Part shown: positions 61,559-64,000 of the stretch, piece after piece | Layout: each line of letters begins with the position of its first letter | How positions within the stretch are numbered: the first letter of the stretch is position 1 | Assembly: GCA_028023455.1 (NCBI GenBank) | Contig: JAQFVV010012405.1 | Location: 5,793,334 to 5,857,333, forward strand | Direction of reading: 5' to 3' | Origin: Epiperipatus broadwayi | Taxonomy: Eukaryota > Onychophora > Udeonychophora > Euonychophora > Peripatidae | DNA: 64,000 nucleotides | Made by a program: the position numbers and the translations under genes | The notes under the pieces: model-generated | What the model saw: the letters and a program-made list of their open reading frames with translations, nothing else | What the model was told of the DNA's origin: nothing | Databases searched by the model: none

Positions 61559-62979
61559 TGCTAAAAAAAATACGAATTAATTATTAGAAAAGGTTTTTCA
61601 ATAATTATGAATATTGACTTTATTAGTATAATATGTATTATTTGATTACCATTACATGTAACCATTTATATATGTATTTTTTTTTTTTTTTTGATAAAAT
61701 GTCTTTTTTATTATGTATTAATTCAGGTGTCATAAAAAATGTAAATGCAAAATTTATTAATGGGAGGTAACATATACATACACCTAGTGATGTAAATATG
61801 CCCATGTGAATACTTGTTGAATATAAATGTGCAAATCGATAAGGGTAGAAATTTAGCATCATGAGAGATGGATTGTTTAGATAATTAAGTAACCTAAATT
61901 AATGGAAATTGAAATAAATAATTTGAAACCGATTTTTTTAGATATTCTTATCTTTATAATTTAACTAACTTTTTATACTTATTTCACATTTATTATTTTC
62001 TAAGATTATAGATATAAAATTGTATGTTATATGCAATATGTATGTGCGTGTATTGAGTGTTTATTTTAAAATTGAAATGTTTCTATGATATAAGATTTCT
62101 ATTCTCCCATTAGAAATATGAAAATACACATATTGCGCTATATAATATTAACAATTGAGTTTGTTTCATTTATGGGAAAGGGGCAAGACTTTTGGTAATT
62201 ATTATTATTATTTGAATGTATCTAATTTTATTAATTATGTAAATTTTCTATTTGTATCATTGATGATTAACCAGTAATAAATTTTAATTTGTTTTGATTA
62301 AAAGTTAATATATTTCTTAGAGTTAATCATTGTCTTATGAAGTTAGTTTAGTCATCATCATCATTGATGGATGTCAATCATATAAACATAGTTTAAATTT
62401 AACAATATTCTGATAAATAATTAGATATTGATGAAAGATAAGATTTGTGTTGTTCTAAAGCTGTGGCTGGATGCATCATTATCATCATCTTATTAATCAA
62501 TAGTCTAAATAAATATGTTTAAATATTATATATAAATAATGGTTCTCACTGTGTTTTTTATTATTTGTGAGCCATCTTAATATATATGACTACCATCGAA
62601 GCATCTGATAATCTATAATATTAAATAATAATATTAAATATGAATTTATGATGTTAAACTCATATGATAATTTGTCTTGAGAATTTATTTGCACAGCTAA
62701 AGAATAATAAGGATGTTTTTTTTAATATAAGGGCACATGATATTGTTATAAAATGGAAAATCCTACACACTATTATAAATAGTGTACCAACTAAGGTTCA
62801 AACCAGATATGATTAATAGGTATCTAATGTAACTTTATCTAGATTTGGATGACCTATATACAGATATATATATATATATGAGAAAGCAATAAATGAATAA
62901 AATGGTTAGTGGCAGAGTGGTTTGTCCTATTGGGGTATAAAATTGCTTATTTGGTTATTGTTGGTGGTCCTAAAACTTG

Positions 62980-63225
62980 ATCCATTGCAAATGACTGCCC
63001 CAATGAGGAATAGTAAGGAAATGGATTTTGTCTAGATTGATTTTATATTCCATTACAGGCATGGCATTATATAGATTCTTTACAGTTTGAGTTATAAATG
63101 ATCTAGATAGTTTTATTCCATTACAAATGGCTGCTCAATGTGGAGCATAGATACTAGATTATTTTCTTTTTTATTCCTAGATGATTTTTATTCCATTACA
63201 AATGGTGCCCAACATGGGGCTCTGA
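62980..63225 (+). repeat. Three repeats resembling an LTR end plus primer binding site
   Basis: CCATTGCAAATGACTGCCCC (about 62982), CCATTACAAATGGCTGCTCA (about 63118) and CCATTACAAATGGTGCCCAA (about 63191) are variants of one motif. The last continues CATGGGGCTC, giving TGGTGCCCAACATGGGGC after an LTR-like TTACA end. That is the same primer-site type as at 26862-26881. No gag or pol follows. Confidence 0.5.
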
Positions 63226-64000
63226 GATATAATATCTACCTGACACAAGAGGTAGTCATAATACACATGAAATTGAGAAAATTATTTTGGCCTTGTGTTC
63301 TTATTTTAGATTTTTATATGTTGGTGTTTATTGTTGTTTTATTTCTTGATTAGTGTTGGCAAATGAGTACAGCCATGAAACAGCTTAGCTTTTCAGTCTA
63401 AGACATTATATGTATCACAATTTGAGTTAGTGTTTAAACTAGCAACAAGCTTTTCTTGGTAAACATTTTGTTATTAATAAGATATTACTGTGAGATAGGG
63501 ACAAGGGTATTGATGGTTATGAATTATAAAACAGTAATTTCATGTATATTTGGAGAGTTCATGTTATAGAAAATGTATGATGTTGAAGATTGGTTGGGGT
63601 ATTTGATTGTTGGAGTTTGGTTGGCTATATTGGTCAATCTCATTCACTGCTCCAACCCAGGTTATGATGTGTTATTATTTATCATGAAGCAGCTAACGTA
63701 GTCCTGCCATGATTTCAGCCTGTAAGTCTCTTATTAAAAAAAAACTTAGAATTTCAATTAAACAATATCATTATAAGAGAAAAAAGAACTTTGTGAAGAG
63801 TTTAAACAAAATCCTAAGATATGTATGTGTTAATGATAAACTCAGAAAATATGTATGGTGATTATGATTGGGCATATATGTATATAATTTTATCATTAAA
63901 AATTAAAATCATTATATTTATTAGCTAAATACTGTGAATATTCAGATTGATCATCAAAGTATTTAAAAAAAAAAATAAAGAAATTTGTTCATCTTGTTTG

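Larger units (their letters stand above)
58113..64000 (+). other. ETFA: ETFA downstream intron (partial)
   Basis: The intron begins at GTATGTTT. No further ETFA exon was found to the window end. It contains the hAT-type MITE at 59232-59957, the TC tract near 61520 and the LTR-end-like repeats at 62980-63225. About 61023-61320 has a somewhat protein-like but interrupted frame (MADLQIPKKTSNPIIVLPVP), too weak to call. Confidence 0.6.

Noticed and set aside
1-64000. CRISPR arrays, bacterial operons, terminators or ribosome binding sites
   Set aside because: None were seen. Spliced ETFA exons and eukaryotic retroelements show that this is nuclear animal DNA.

Overview
The window looks like one gene-poor, very AT-rich stretch of an animal genome, most likely an invertebrate with large introns. 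The only host gene I can support is ETFA, the mitochondrial electron transfer flavoprotein alpha subunit. Two of its internal exons lie on the + strand at 41861-41960 and 58002-58112, with consensus splice sites, and encode adjacent parts of the protein in matching phase. The intron between them is 16,041 bp. No earlier exon was found in the first 41.8 kb and no later exon in the last 5.9 kb, so nearly all of the window is probably ETFA intron. I cannot name the species. Spliced ETFA, tRNA-like retroposons, a Penelope-like element and Merlin, pogo, hAT and Tc1 remnants fit a metazoan.

Layout by region. 0.48-0.81 kb: a foldback MITE-like hairpin. 5.0-7.0 kb: two Penelope-like element fragments in inverted orientation, both with a GIY-YIG endonuclease region. 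7.6 kb: a tRNA-like retroposon or pseudogene. 9.25-10.93 kb: a Merlin-type DNA transposon remnant with long inverted repeats, an 8-bp target duplication and a piece of ISXO2/IS1016-like transposase. 11.35-11.74 kb: a stray gag fragment of the Gypsy element found at 13.9-19.3 kb on the minus strand, whose 5' LTR carries two later insertions. 20.1 kb: a perfect 32-bp stem hairpin. 21.3-29.1 kb: an RTE-like LINE (minus strand) split by a 5.77-kb LTR element with long LTRs and no recognisable pol. 29.9-30.9 and 47.3-48.1 kb: two pogo/Tigger-like elements. 35.5 and 59.2 kb: hAT-type MITEs. 37.2-37.7 kb: an isolated GC-richer patch with overlapping ORFs. 42.6-45.3 kb: a nearly full-length dead RTE-like LINE. 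53.9-55.0 kb: a Tc1/mariner-like remnant. 56.5 kb: a LINE 3' fragment. 63.0-63.2 kb: repeated LTR-end/primer-binding-site-like motifs.

The ETFA exons contribute to one mitochondrial protein. The mobile elements are separate, mostly inactive residents of its introns. The LTR element inside the LINE, and the two insertions inside the Gypsy LTR, give relative ages. I found no clear evidence of a new biological system. The most unusual items are the perfect hairpin at 20.1 kb, the inverted Penelope pair, the Merlin remnant, the mismatched LTR ends of the 22.9-28.6 kb element and the GC-rich patch at 37.2 kb. All coordinates were read by eye, and boundaries of old repeats are approximate unless a target duplication is stated.
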